Below, piece by piece: positions 51,470-60,245 of a stretch of DNA of 64,000 bases. The DNA comes from an uncultured Sphaerochaeta sp. (GTDB lineage Bacteria; Spirochaetota; Spirochaetia; Sphaerochaetales; Sphaerochaetaceae): contig NZ_OY781873.1 in NCBI RefSeq assembly GCF_963677075.1, positions 1,240,001 through 1,304,000 on the forward strand. Direction: 5' to 3'. The first letter of the stretch is position 1, and every line of letters begins with the position of its first letter. The notes under the pieces were generated by a model, which saw only the letters and a program-made list of their open reading frames with translations, had not been told where the DNA came from and did not search any database. A program made the position numbers and the translations under genes.

Positions 51470-52324
51470 TCAGCCTTGTTTCCTAATCGGCATCCAGACC
51501 TCGAACGCTTGGTCAGAAGGGTCTTCTGAGAGGTACAACTCAACATCAACCCCTTTTGCCAATTCGTATCCACTGGTTGGCAGCCAATCGGTCATGATAC
51601 GTCGTTCTACATCTTGGATAACATTAGGCATTTTCCCCCTACCAGGGAATATCGCCCAAAGGGCAGCATCCACTTCCTGGGTTTCCATCCCTTCAAGGGT
51701 AGCACCTTCATCCAGTTCAATTCCTATGGTATAGAGCCAATAGTCCTTCTCATCGGTGTTGGTGCAGAGACCGAAGAGTCCGTGCCCTGGCTTCAAGAGT
51801 GAACATAGTTTGGGGATGGTTCCATCCATGGTCTTCTCGCCCCAGAACTGCGGTATTGTTTTCATGTTCTCTTCCATGTCTTTGACAAGCTTGAGAGAAA
51901 CCCCCGTTACGCGAAATGCGTCCTTCCGTTCAATTCGATACTCCATTTCCTGGTCTCCTTTGATGGTCAGGCTGAAGCTGATTCTTGGAAAAGCTTTTAA
52001 GGAAGCACCTTCCTTCTTCGCTTCAGATGGATTCACTCCATGGAGTGCCTGAAACGCCCGGGTGAAGGATGTAGGGGAGTCATATCCATAGTTGAGTGAG
52101 ACATCCAAGACTTTTTCCCCTCTCTGCAGTGCTAGGGCTGCCTTGGTCAGTTTCCTTCTACGGATGTACTCTCCAAGGGGAACTCCTGCTATATAGGTGA
52201 ACATCCTCTGGAAGTGATAGGTTGAACAGTCTGCCAACCGTGCCGCTTTCTCATAGGAAATTTCACCATCCAGGTTTTCCTCTACATAGTTAAGTGCTTC
52301 ATTCAATCGCTCAATCCATTGCAT
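51470..52324 (-). CDS. AraC-family regulator with GyrI-like effector domain
   Basis: This is a 284-residue regulator in the Rob/SoxS-like arrangement. Two HTH motifs occupy about residues 8-105 (SYEKAARLADCSTYHFQRMF and a second helix pair DVSLNYGYDSPTSFTRAFQALHG, read in parts). A GyrI-like domain from about 125 to 284 binds small hydrophobic or cationic compounds (multidrug-sensing type). The ATG at 52324 has GAGG at good spacing. Target genes are unknown; the adjacent divergent or upstream genes are not obvious efflux pumps. Confidence 0.9.
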   Translation of the reverse strand: MQWIERLNEALNYVEENLDGEISYEKAARLADCSTYHFQRMFTYIAGVPLGEYIRRRKLTKAALALQRGEKVLDVSLNYGYDSPTSFTRAFQALHGVNPSEAKKEGASLKAFPRISFSLTIKGDQEMEYRIERKDAFRVTGVSLKLVKDMEENMKTIPQFWGEKTMDGTIPKLCSLLKPGHGLFGLCTNTDEKDYWLYTIGIELDEGATLEGMETQEVDAALWAIFPGRGKMPNVIQDVERRIMTDWLPTSGYELAKGVDVELYLSEDPSDQAFEVWMPIRKQG

Positions 52325-52449
52325 TGCTCTGACCTCGAGTCTTAGTATGGAATAGGGAAACAGATGTATCCTCTCCATTGATGCACAATCCTGCGAGGTT
52401 TGCAAGATTTTCTCAGGGTAGAGAAATCTGCCCGGTTGGGATCATAAAG

Positions 52450-52480
52450 AAACACCCAAGGTTCGATTCCTAGGGTGTTT
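52450..52480 (-). terminator. Intrinsic terminator after xanthine dehydrogenase
   Basis: AAACACCC and GGGTGTTT flank an inner AGG/CCT pairing with one mismatch, forming a stem of about 11-12 bp. On the minus strand a T-rich stretch follows, 19 bp after the dehydrogenase stop. Confidence 0.6.
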
Positions 52481-52498
52481 TGAGAATACTCTTGGAGC

Positions 52499-55063
52499 TT
52501 AGTGTTTCTTCTTGCGGTAGGGCGTATCTTCCAGTGGCAAGGAGGTTCGAAACTTCTTGTCATACCGATAATATGCATTCTGGCATGCAGGAGCAGTGGG
52601 AATGGTGGTTAGTTCACCAACCCCCTTTACTCCATAGGCCACAGGATGCTTTCCAGGTCCTTCCACCAACTTTACTTCCAAGGGAGGTACATCGGTGCTG
52701 CGAAGCAGTCCCAAGGTACCATAGCGTACCTTCAGGTATCCTTCCTCAATCGGGAAATCCTCGGTCAATCCATAACCGAGACCCATGGTCACCCCACCTT
52801 CTATCTGGCCGGTGAGCGCTTGATGATTGACAATTTGCCCTACATCACAAGCTGCAACTACCTTCTCCAGTTTGCCTTCCTCATCAAGGATAACAACCTG
52901 AGCTGAATAGCTGTATGCCACATGGCTTACAGGATTCTTCTTTTTGCTGGTAATTGGGTCGGTGATGGACGTGTACTCTCCGAAGTACTCCTTGCCTTCC
53001 AGCTCCTTGAGGGAGGATATCTGTAGATCGTCCTTCAGCTTTAAGGCTGCTCTTCTCACTGCTTCACCCGTAAACACTGATTGGCGACTTGCTGTGCTGG
53101 TGCCCGAGTCAGGGGTCCTGACGGTATCGGGATCCTCAACCACAATCTGGTTCGCCTTCAGTGAACAGGTCTCTCCAAGCATCTGGGTACAGACCGTGGC
53201 AACTCCCTGTCCCATACATGCTGCACTGGTCCTGATATGTACCTTTCCTTGCTCAACCGAGAGAATGCAGCGGCCAGTATCAGGGAAGCCGACACCAAGT
53301 CCACTGTTCTTGAATGCAAGGGCAATGCCTGCCCTGGGGGAGGAGTAATAGGCATCCTTTACAGCCTCCAAGCATTCAAGGACACCGGTGTCCTCTCCAG
53401 CAATCTGCCCATTCGGCATAATATTCCCTGGCTTAAGTGCATTGATTCTCCGAATCTCGTAATAATCCATGCCCAATTCATCAGCAAGGAGGTTGATGTT
53501 TGACTCCACAGCAAAACAGCTCTGGGTAACACCAAAGCCCCTGAAGGCACCGGAGGGGACCATATTCGTATAGATTGCCTTGCCGATGACCTCGAAGTTC
53601 TGGAAGTTGTATGGACCTGAGGCATGGGTACATGCTCTTTGGAGCACTGGACCTCCAAGGGAGGCGTAGGCTCCTGTATTGGCCAAAATAATCGCCTTAA
53701 CACCGGTAAGGTGGCCTTCATCATCACAACTTGTGGTAATCTCAATATCCATAGGATGACGCTTTGGATGGACCTGTAGGCTCTCCTGACGGGTCAGTTT
53801 CACCTTTACTGGTGCTTTGAGTATCCAAGCAGCAAGCGCTGCATGGTGCTGGACACTCATATCCTCCTTGCCGCCGAATCCTCCACCGACGAGCATGCTG
53901 TGACAATGTACTTTCTCCGCTGGCAGCTGAAGCATCGTACAGATCTCATGCTGTTCATCATAGATGGATTGTCCGGAAGTATGAACAAGAACCCCACCTT
54001 CACCTTCAGGTAATCCTACTGCACACTCTGGTTCCATGAATGCATGTTCAGTGTAAGGGGTCTTGTAGGTTCTGGTAATGACGTGTGTACTCTCTTTGAA
54101 GGCCTTCTCCACATCCCCTCGTTGAATATGTTCCAGTGAGAGTAGGTTTCCATCCTCATGCACCTTTGGTGATTCTTCCTCGAGTGCCTTATAAATATCG
54201 AGTACAGGGGGGAGCACTTCATAGGAAACCTCCACCAGGTTAGCAATTTCTTCCAACGTTTCAGGGCTCTTTCCTACGACAAGGCAGATGGCATCCCCTG
54301 TGTACCGGGTAATCTCGCCAATAGGAATGAGTACCGGCCAGTCCTGTTTGATATGGCCGATGATGTTGTGAGGGACCTCCTCACTGGTGATGATACGTAC
54401 AAAATCAGGATGTGACTTTGCTTTTGTATCGTCAATGGAAAGAACCTTTGCACGAGGAAATGCAGAGCGGACAGCCTTTGCATGCAGCATGCCGGGTATC
54501 CTGATGTCATCGGCATACAGCCCTTTTCCCAGTGCCTTGGGCTCAGCATCCACACGGCGGTACCGTTTGTCGAGCTTTGGCTCTTCCTCGGTTGTAGGGA
54601 CTGAACGGTTTTCGCGGAAGAACTCCGCGCACATCAGGATTGCTTCCTCTATCTTCTTATATCCAGTGCAGCGGCAAATATTCCCCCTGATCGCTTTTGT
54701 CACTTCTTCACGGGTAGGGGAAAGATTTGTATCGAGCAGGCTTTTTGCGCTGATGATCATACCGGGCGTGCAGTACCCGCACTGCACAGCTCCTGCTTCG
54801 GCAAAGCAGTAGCCATAGACTTCTGATTCCCGCGTAGAGAGACCCTCAATGGTGGTAACCGCTCTCCCTTCAAGCCTTGAGAGAGGAATCGTACAGGCCT
54901 TCATTTTCTTTCCGTCCACCAAGACAGTACAGGTACCACAAATACCCTCACTGCAGCCGTCCTTGGTGCCGGTCAAATTCAAGTCTTCACGGAGGAACCT
55001 GAGGAGTTTCTTGTCCTCTCCGTTATAGGTGATCTGATTTCCATTTACGCTGAATGCATACAT
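52499..55063 (-). CDS. Molybdenum xanthine dehydrogenase, fused Fe-S and molybdopterin subunits (selenium-dependent type)
   Basis: This is an 854-residue hydroxylase. Residues 1-160 hold two [2Fe-2S] domains: a plant-type cluster CSEGICGTCTVLVDGKK near 37 and a helical cluster CGYCTPGMIISAK with CRCTG near 93-132. Residues 165-854 form the molybdopterin domain, with VGGGFGGKEDMS near 393, SGAFRGFGVTQS near 510, and C-terminal GVKGVGELTTIPTAPA. There is no FAD domain, the arrangement of the family annotated selenium-dependent xanthine dehydrogenase. It would oxidise xanthine or hypoxanthine. The start at 55063 has GGAG upstream. Confidence 0.88.
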   Translation of the reverse strand: MYAFSVNGNQITYNGEDKKLLRFLREDLNLTGTKDGCSEGICGTCTVLVDGKKMKACTIPLSRLEGRAVTTIEGLSTRESEVYGYCFAEAGAVQCGYCTPGMIISAKSLLDTNLSPTREEVTKAIRGNICRCTGYKKIEEAILMCAEFFRENRSVPTTEEEPKLDKRYRRVDAEPKALGKGLYADDIRIPGMLHAKAVRSAFPRAKVLSIDDTKAKSHPDFVRIITSEEVPHNIIGHIKQDWPVLIPIGEITRYTGDAICLVVGKSPETLEEIANLVEVSYEVLPPVLDIYKALEEESPKVHEDGNLLSLEHIQRGDVEKAFKESTHVITRTYKTPYTEHAFMEPECAVGLPEGEGGVLVHTSGQSIYDEQHEICTMLQLPAEKVHCHSMLVGGGFGGKEDMSVQHHAALAAWILKAPVKVKLTRQESLQVHPKRHPMDIEITTSCDDEGHLTGVKAIILANTGAYASLGGPVLQRACTHASGPYNFQNFEVIGKAIYTNMVPSGAFRGFGVTQSCFAVESNINLLADELGMDYYEIRRINALKPGNIMPNGQIAGEDTGVLECLEAVKDAYYSSPRAGIALAFKNSGLGVGFPDTGRCILSVEQGKVHIRTSAACMGQGVATVCTQMLGETCSLKANQIVVEDPDTVRTPDSGTSTASRQSVFTGEAVRRAALKLKDDLQISSLKELEGKEYFGEYTSITDPITSKKKNPVSHVAYSYSAQVVILDEEGKLEKVVAACDVGQIVNHQALTGQIEGGVTMGLGYGLTEDFPIEEGYLKVRYGTLGLLRSTDVPPLEVKLVEGPGKHPVAYGVKGVGELTTIPTAPACQNAYYRYDKKFRTSLPLEDTPYRKKKH

Positions 55064-55207
55064 AGCTGTGCTCTCCATCGTACGTTGGTACGCATGTTTC
55101 TTTGGGAACAGGTGCTAGCCGCTTAGCGTCAGTACCCAGAATTGGATACATCGGTCTGTGATGCTATACATCTTCATGATTGCAACGAACCCGTAAAAAG
55201 TCAACAA

Positions 55208-55259
55208 TTTGTTGCGGTAAGTTTCTATTTGTTGCGCATTATGTTGCAGTATACCGCAA
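55208..55259. promoter_or_regulatory. Tandem repeats upstream of xanthine dehydrogenase
   Basis: TTTGTTGCG occurs at 55208-55216 and 55228-55236, 20 bp apart. Related ATGTTGCA is at 55241-55248, and an inverted CCGCAA lies at 55254-55259. On the minus strand TATACT lies inside this block. It is a likely operator region for the dehydrogenase gene, about 150 bp before its start. Confidence 0.5.
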
Positions 55260-55282
55260 ATTTGTAAAAATAATCTGAACAA

Positions 55283-55311
55283 GGTAGAAATGAGCAACGC
55301 CCATCTCTACC
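55283..55311 (-). terminator. Intrinsic terminator after the BMP importer operon
   Basis: GGTAGAAATG, a 9-nt loop and CATCTCTACC form a 10-bp stem (one G-U pair on the minus strand). A T-rich tract follows, 16 bp after the permease stop at 55327. Confidence 0.65.
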
Positions 55312-55326
55312 ATTGATGCAGATATC

Positions 55327-56271
55327 CTAAATACGCTTCTCTCGGTTGAACGGTTTTCCAAGGGATGTTGGCCCAAGCAACTGGCTCTCCCTGCTGAATG
55401 CGAGGACGATGATGACCATCACATAGGGCAACATGACCGCAAACTCGTAGGGGAAGTTGATGCCTTGGCCCTGGATGGCCAGCTGCAAGGCTTGTGCCAA
55501 GCTGAACAGCAGTGCTCCACCCATGATCTTCACTGGATGCCAGTGTCCGAAGTAAACCAAGGCAACTGCGATGAACCCTCGTCCTGCGATGATCTCATCA
55601 CTGAACATTTTCACCTGGGCTAGAGAGAGGTATGCACCCGCCAAGCCAGCCAATGCACCTCCCACAGCAAGTGCTTGATAGCGAACCCTGTTGACCTGGA
55701 TACCGATTGAGTCAGCGGCACGTGGGTTTGTGCCAACCGCACGTACCCTAAGTCCCCACGGTGTCTTGAACAGGATGTACCATGCAAGAGGAACGAAGAG
55801 GAAAGCGAGGTACACCAAGACATTGTGGCTGAAGAAAATTGGACCGATAAAGGGGATCTTGGAGAGTCCTGGAATGGGAAGGTTTCCGATACCAGGTACT
55901 GACTGGGTACCGCCGATGAAGTGGCGGAACAGTGTGCCGGCGGTTCCAACACCAAACATCTGCAATCCAATACCGGCAATACCTTGTGGGGCACGGAATG
56001 TGACTACAACGAAGGCGAAGAAGATACCAAACAACGCTCCCACAACCATTGCAAGAGCCAACCCCAGGACATTATACATGCCAGAGGTCGGGCCACCCTG
56101 TCCAATGCTGTAGGGTACAAGCATTCCAAGGAATGCTCCCATTGCCATAATTCCTTCACAGCCAAGGTTGAAGACACCTGCTCTCTGGTTGAACATCTCT
56201 CCAAGGCTGGCGATAAGAAGGGCGACGGAGAAGGGGATGCCCAGACTCAGGATGTTTACGATAAAGTTCAT
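55327..56271 (-). CDS. Nucleoside/simple-sugar ABC transporter permease 2 (YufQ/NupQ-like)
   Basis: This is a 314-residue permease with eight to nine helices. It has ASLGEMFNQRAGVFNLGCEGIMAMGAFLGM near 22-51 (two parts) and the docking motif GTNPRAADSIGIQVNRVRYQAL near 180-201. It also has IAGRGFIAVALVYFGHWHP near 229. It is the second permease of a BMP-type importer, usually for nucleosides or purines. Its ATG overlaps the preceding permease stop (ATGA), and AGGTGGAAG lies before it. Confidence 0.92.
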   Translation of the reverse strand: MNFIVNILSLGIPFSVALLIASLGEMFNQRAGVFNLGCEGIMAMGAFLGMLVPYSIGQGGPTSGMYNVLGLALAMVVGALFGIFFAFVVVTFRAPQGIAGIGLQMFGVGTAGTLFRHFIGGTQSVPGIGNLPIPGLSKIPFIGPIFFSHNVLVYLAFLFVPLAWYILFKTPWGLRVRAVGTNPRAADSIGIQVNRVRYQALAVGGALAGLAGAYLSLAQVKMFSDEIIAGRGFIAVALVYFGHWHPVKIMGGALLFSLAQALQLAIQGQGINFPYEFAVMLPYVMVIIVLAFSRESQLLGPTSLGKPFNREKRI

Positions 56272-57371
56272 GCTTCCACCTCCACTTGTTTCTTGCCTAT
56301 TCCTTGGTACTTACGCCAGATCCGTTCCATCAGGTAGGGGTCGGCGAGGATCATCTTGGTAGCAACGATGACCAGGATGATGACACCCTGCAGTACATTG
56401 ACCATATTTGCAGGGACTCCAACCATACGTTGGGTCATGTCAGCCCCGACGATCAGAAGTCCAAAGAAGAATGATGCCGGTATGATGCCTGCCGGATGCA
56501 ATCCCCCAAAGAGGGCGACAACGATTCCACTGAATCCGTATCCTCCGGTAATGCCTTCAATTGCTCGGCGGTGTACGCCTGCAATCTCAATGGCTCCTGC
56601 CATACCGGCAAACGCACCACTGATGACCATGGCAATTACCAGATACCAGGTAACACTGATACCGCCATACTTGGCTGCACGGGCACTTGCCCCAGCTGCC
56701 CTCATCTTATACCCATAGTTGGTTTTCCAGAGGAGGAAGAAGATGAGCAATGCAAGCAACAACGCAAAGAAGATGCCGGTATGCAATCGAGTTCCCTTGA
56801 GGAATCGATCAAGCCAGATCCCCCTAGACAGTCTCATGGACTGGGGAGTTCCGCTCCCCATTGTGAGCTCTGCTGGATCAAGGAAAGGTCCACGAAGCAT
56901 AAAGGTGTAGAACTGGGCGGCAATATAGTTGAGCATTACCGTAGAAAGCAATTCACTGACCTGTAGCTTTGCCTTCAGGATACCGGGGATGAATCCCCAG
57001 ACCCCTCCTGCCATTGCTCCAGCCAAAACCGCCATGGGGAGAAGGATGGGTTTGGGGAGTTCAGGGAATGCAAGTGCCACCGCGGTGGTACCGAGTATTC
57101 CCATAGCCATCTGTCCCTCTCCACCGATGTTGATGATGCCGCTTCTATAGGCAACTGAAATGCCGAGGGCTATGATCGTGAGCGGTATCGCCCTGATCAG
57201 AACCTCGGTGAACTGGAGGGTTGTCTTCAATGGTTCAAAGAGAATAACCATATAGGTCTTGAAGACATCAGCCCCGATGGTCAATAGAATTACCGAACCG
57301 ATCAACATTGCAGCCAGAATGGCCAGAATGATGATGGTAACCTTGTAGAGTATCCTAAACTGTTTGGTCAT
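56268..57371 (-). CDS. Nucleoside/simple-sugar ABC transporter permease 1 (YufP/NupP-like)
   Basis: This is a 367-residue permease with a longer N-terminus, as usual for the first partner. Family motifs are IIALGISVAYRSGIINIGGEGQMAMG near 66-91 (two parts), ASARAAKYGGISVTWYL near 225, and GYGFSGIVVALFGGLHPAGIIPA near 275. Its first 17 bases overlap the end of the ATPase gene, with GGAG before the ATG. It would form a heterodimer with the next permease. Confidence 0.92.
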   Translation of the reverse strand: MTKQFRILYKVTIIILAILAAMLIGSVILLTIGADVFKTYMVILFEPLKTTLQFTEVLIRAIPLTIIALGISVAYRSGIINIGGEGQMAMGILGTTAVALAFPELPKPILLPMAVLAGAMAGGVWGFIPGILKAKLQVSELLSTVMLNYIAAQFYTFMLRGPFLDPAELTMGSGTPQSMRLSRGIWLDRFLKGTRLHTGIFFALLLALLIFFLLWKTNYGYKMRAAGASARAAKYGGISVTWYLVIAMVISGAFAGMAGAIEIAGVHRRAIEGITGGYGFSGIVVALFGGLHPAGIIPASFFFGLLIVGADMTQRMVGVPANMVNVLQGVIILVIVATKMILADPYLMERIWRKYQGIGKKQVEVEA

Positions 57372-58893
57372 CTTTCACTCCTGCCATCAAAATACCGAGA
57401 CTCCTTCGATTGGCGTCTTTCCTATCAAGCACCTTCTGGATCTGGCCCTTGAAGATTACCGCCACACGGTCTGAAAGGTCGAGGATCTCATCCAGCTCCT
57501 CACTGATGAGGAGGATGCCGACTCCTTCACGCCTGATCTCCAGAAGTTGCTTATGGATGAACTCTGCTGCCCCAAGGTCCAGCCCTCTGATGGGGTAGAC
57601 GGCGATCAGGAATTTTGGTTTCCTCGAGATCTCTCGGGCAAGGATGACTTTCTGGATATTTCCTCCAGAGAGCGATCCAGCTGCAACGGAGATGTTGGGG
57701 CTGCGGATATCAAATTTAACACGCAGGTCTTCGGCATTCTTGTCTATGGCTTTATTCTTAAGGAATGCATATTTACTGAACTCATCATGCTCTGAATCCT
57801 TGAGGATAAGGTTCTCCTTCATCGAGAAGGAAGGAACAATGCCCTCGGTATTACGTTCCTCAGGAATATACCCCATGCCAGCTTCTATGATGTGGTGAGG
57901 GCTCTTGTTTGCAATATTCTCGCCGTAGAACTGGATCTCCCCACTTTCTACTTTTCTCAGTCCATTGATGGCTTCGGCCAACTCCCTCTGCCCATTTCCT
58001 GATACACCGGCAAGACCGACGATCTCACCAGAGCAGATCGTTAGGTTCAGGTCCTGAAGTGCAAGAAACCCACGATCGCTCTTCACGTTGAGGTGCTGGA
58101 TATCCAAAACAGGAACCCCCTCACATGCAGGCTCTTCGTTCAGAGGGAGGTCAACCTCATGTCCGGTCATCAAGGCGGCGATGTCGGAAGGGGAGTGTTC
58201 ATGGGTATTTCCCTCGAAGACAACCGCACCATGACGAAGAATGGTGATCTTGTCAGATAGATCTTTTACTTCCTGCAGCTTGTGGCTGATAAAGATGATG
58301 GAAAGTTCGCTGCTCATATTCTTGAGCAGTGCGATCAATTCATCAGTCTCCTGTGGGGTAAGTGCACTGGTTGGCTCATCGAGGATCAGGAACCGTGCAC
58401 CCAGACAGAGTGTCTTTACCAGTTCCACCCGTTGTTGCTCACCAACAGAGAGTTGCCAGATATACGCATCGGGATCGACTACAAGCCCGTATTTTTTCGC
58501 TACTTCATTTATCCGGTCACGCACCATCTCAAGGTCCAACTTGTGTGGTGACCATGCTGCCTTGAATCCAAGGGCAATGTTCTCCAGGACGGTCATGTTT
58601 GCAACCAGCATATACTGTTGGTGTACCATGCCAAGCCCTGCTGCAAAAGCATCATTCGGGGAGCGGAAATGCACTTCCTCACCGTTTATGAGTATGCGCC
58701 CTTCATCAGGCTGGTAGAGACCCATGAGGATGTTCATCAAGGTCGTCTTGCCTGCTCCGTTCTCTCCAACCAGCGCCAGGATCTGACCCTCGGATATCTC
58801 CAAGGTGATGTCATCACTTGCCAAGACTCCAGGGAAGCGCTTGGTGATGTGTTCCACCCGTAGGTTGGTTATTTTCTTCTGTGTGAGTTCCAT
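57355..58893 (-). CDS. Nucleoside/simple-sugar ABC transporter, double ATPase (YufO/NupO-like)
   Basis: This is a 512-residue ATPase with two ABC domains. Domain 1 has Walker A GENGAGKTT near 42, Q-loop MVHQQYMLVANMTVLEN near 91, signature LSVGEQQRV near 145, and Walker B FLILDEPTSALTP near 165. Domain 2 has a degenerate Walker A VSGNGQRE near 300, signature LSGGNIQKV near 407, and ends with YPIRGLDLG (no Glu at the usual Walker B end). GGAGG precedes the ATG. It is separated from the binding-protein gene by a strong terminator-like hairpin. Confidence 0.94.
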   Translation of the reverse strand: MELTQKKITNLRVEHITKRFPGVLASDDITLEISEGQILALVGENGAGKTTLMNILMGLYQPDEGRILINGEEVHFRSPNDAFAAGLGMVHQQYMLVANMTVLENIALGFKAAWSPHKLDLEMVRDRINEVAKKYGLVVDPDAYIWQLSVGEQQRVELVKTLCLGARFLILDEPTSALTPQETDELIALLKNMSSELSIIFISHKLQEVKDLSDKITILRHGAVVFEGNTHEHSPSDIAALMTGHEVDLPLNEEPACEGVPVLDIQHLNVKSDRGFLALQDLNLTICSGEIVGLAGVSGNGQRELAEAINGLRKVESGEIQFYGENIANKSPHHIIEAGMGYIPEERNTEGIVPSFSMKENLILKDSEHDEFSKYAFLKNKAIDKNAEDLRVKFDIRSPNISVAAGSLSGGNIQKVILAREISRKPKFLIAVYPIRGLDLGAAEFIHKQLLEIRREGVGILLISEELDEILDLSDRVAVIFKGQIQKVLDRKDANRRSLGILMAGVKDDQTV

Positions 58894-58917
58894 GGGGGAA
58901 GCCTCCGTGGGAAATAA

Positions 58918-58958
58918 TCAAAAAAAAGCAGTCATGCAGAGTAATCCCTGCATGACTG
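58918..58958 (-). terminator. Attenuating terminator between BMP binding-protein gene and importer genes
   Basis: CAGTCATGCAG and CTGCATGACTG form a perfect 11-bp stem with an 8-nt loop. On the minus strand the stem is followed by eight T residues. It stands between the binding-protein stop (58972) and the ATPase start (58893). It must allow read-through, so the ATPase and permeases are expected at lower level than the binding protein. Confidence 0.85.
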
Positions 58959-58971
58959 GGAAACAATGTGC

Positions 58972-60003
58972 TTACAGTTTGGAGTAATCAACACTGGTGT
59001 AGTTGATGGTCCCACTTGCAGCATTGAAGGAATCGATGGCAGCATTGACCTTCTCTTCAATCTCTCCTGCATACATGTTTTCAAGTTCAGGGTTGAACTC
59101 AAATACGAATCCACCGTTCTTGAAGTTCAAAGGAATGACCTCTCCGCCCAAGACGCCGGCATCAAGTTTGGCAACGAGGCCTTCGATGACGGATGCATAG
59201 TTGTAGGAAGAAGCTGCAATAACCTTGTAGCCTTCGGTGATGTGGATCTGGGCAATATCCTGTCCTACCCACCAAATCTCTTCATTGGGGTAGTCAGCTA
59301 CGGCACGAAGAGCACCGAGAGCCTGCTGGCTGCTTCCTGTCAATACATCTGCACCGCTTCTGATCTGGGACTGTGCAACCTCTCCAGCTTTTACGAAATC
59401 ACTGAAGGATCCACTGTGTGCAACCATGATCTTGGCTTTTGGATTGACAGCCTGGACACCGAGGACGAAACCACGGTTGTAGCGAGCTGCGTCCCCTGCA
59501 TCAACAGGACCGACAAGGCCGATGATATTGGCCTTTGTGGTCATTCCAGCGATGATACCGGAAAGGTAGCCGGTCTCTTCACTTTCTGGCATGTAGGTGA
59601 ATACATTGTCCGGACCAACCTCGGCGCTGGTTCCAAAGGCGAAGGAAACATCAGGATACTCTTCAGCCATTTCCATGATAAGGTTCTTGTACTGTGCTCC
59701 ATGGGCGATGACGATATCAAAACCCTGGGCAACATACTGGCGTGCAGCAGAACCGGCATCAACTGGCTTCATCTTCTCTGTGTAGCTGTACTCGATACGA
59801 CCAGGCAGGCTTTTCTGCGCAGCGATGATACCATCGTGCATTGCCTGACACCAGCCCTTGTCGTCAATGGTATTCTCGATGATCAAGGCAATCTTGACCA
59901 CATCGGAATCAGCCTCTTCAGCTGGAGCTTCACTGCTTCCTGCAGCAAAAAGCGAGCCACTGACGAGCGCAAGACAAAACAGAATTGTCAGAAATTTTTT
60001 CAT
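58972..60003 (-). CDS. BMP-family (PnrA/Med-type) nucleoside-binding protein
   Basis: This is a 343-residue periplasmic binding protein. The Sec signal at 1-22 ends SLFAAG with no lipobox cysteine. The mature protein shows BMP features: KIALIIENTIDDKGWCQAMHDG near 37-58, IVIAHGAQYKNLIMEMAEEYPDVSFAFGT near 100-128 (two strands), and ETGYLSGIIAGM near 142. It also has GADVLTGSSQQALGAL near 212. BMP proteins bind purine nucleosides (as PnrA does in Treponema). The first gene of its operon, it has a strong promoter upstream, and the xanthine dehydrogenase downstream supports purine use. Confidence 0.9.
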   Translation of the reverse strand: MKKFLTILFCLALVSGSLFAAGSSEAPAEEADSDVVKIALIIENTIDDKGWCQAMHDGIIAAQKSLPGRIEYSYTEKMKPVDAGSAARQYVAQGFDIVIAHGAQYKNLIMEMAEEYPDVSFAFGTSAEVGPDNVFTYMPESEETGYLSGIIAGMTTKANIIGLVGPVDAGDAARYNRGFVLGVQAVNPKAKIMVAHSGSFSDFVKAGEVAQSQIRSGADVLTGSSQQALGALRAVADYPNEEIWWVGQDIAQIHITEGYKVIAASSYNYASVIEGLVAKLDAGVLGGEVIPLNFKNGGFVFEFNPELENMYAGEIEEKVNAAIDSFNAASGTINYTSVDYSKL

Positions 60004-60056
60004 GTTCCTTCTCCTCTTGGAATATCAACCCAATTTACTAGGTCTAAGCTTTTTCC

Positions 60057-60086
60057 AGTATAGAGGTGGATTGGATACTCTGTCAA
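60057..60086 (-). promoter_or_regulatory. Near-consensus sigma-70 promoter of the BMP operon
   Basis: On the minus strand TTGACA (60081-60086), an 18-bp spacer and TATACT (60057-60062) match the housekeeping consensus. Transcription would start about 45-50 nt before the binding-protein ATG at 60003. The region 60087-60245 is AT-rich without other clear elements. Confidence 0.8.
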
Positions 60087-60245
60087 AAGAAATATGTAAT
60101 TAGTTGTGAAATTATCGATTCATAAATTGAGCTATCAGTGATATTTACAGCAAATATCGAGGGAAAATGAAGATTTACATGTTGCAATTTTAGTGAAACA
60201 TAAAAGTATTACTATCTTTATGCACCATTCATATGAGGTAAAAAA

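Noticed and set aside
52450..52480. A tRNA T-arm-like sequence (GGTTCGATTCC) inside the hairpin
   Set aside because: No matching D-arm, anticodon arm or acceptor stem can be folded from the flanking bases on either strand. It is better explained as the terminator of the xanthine dehydrogenase gene.
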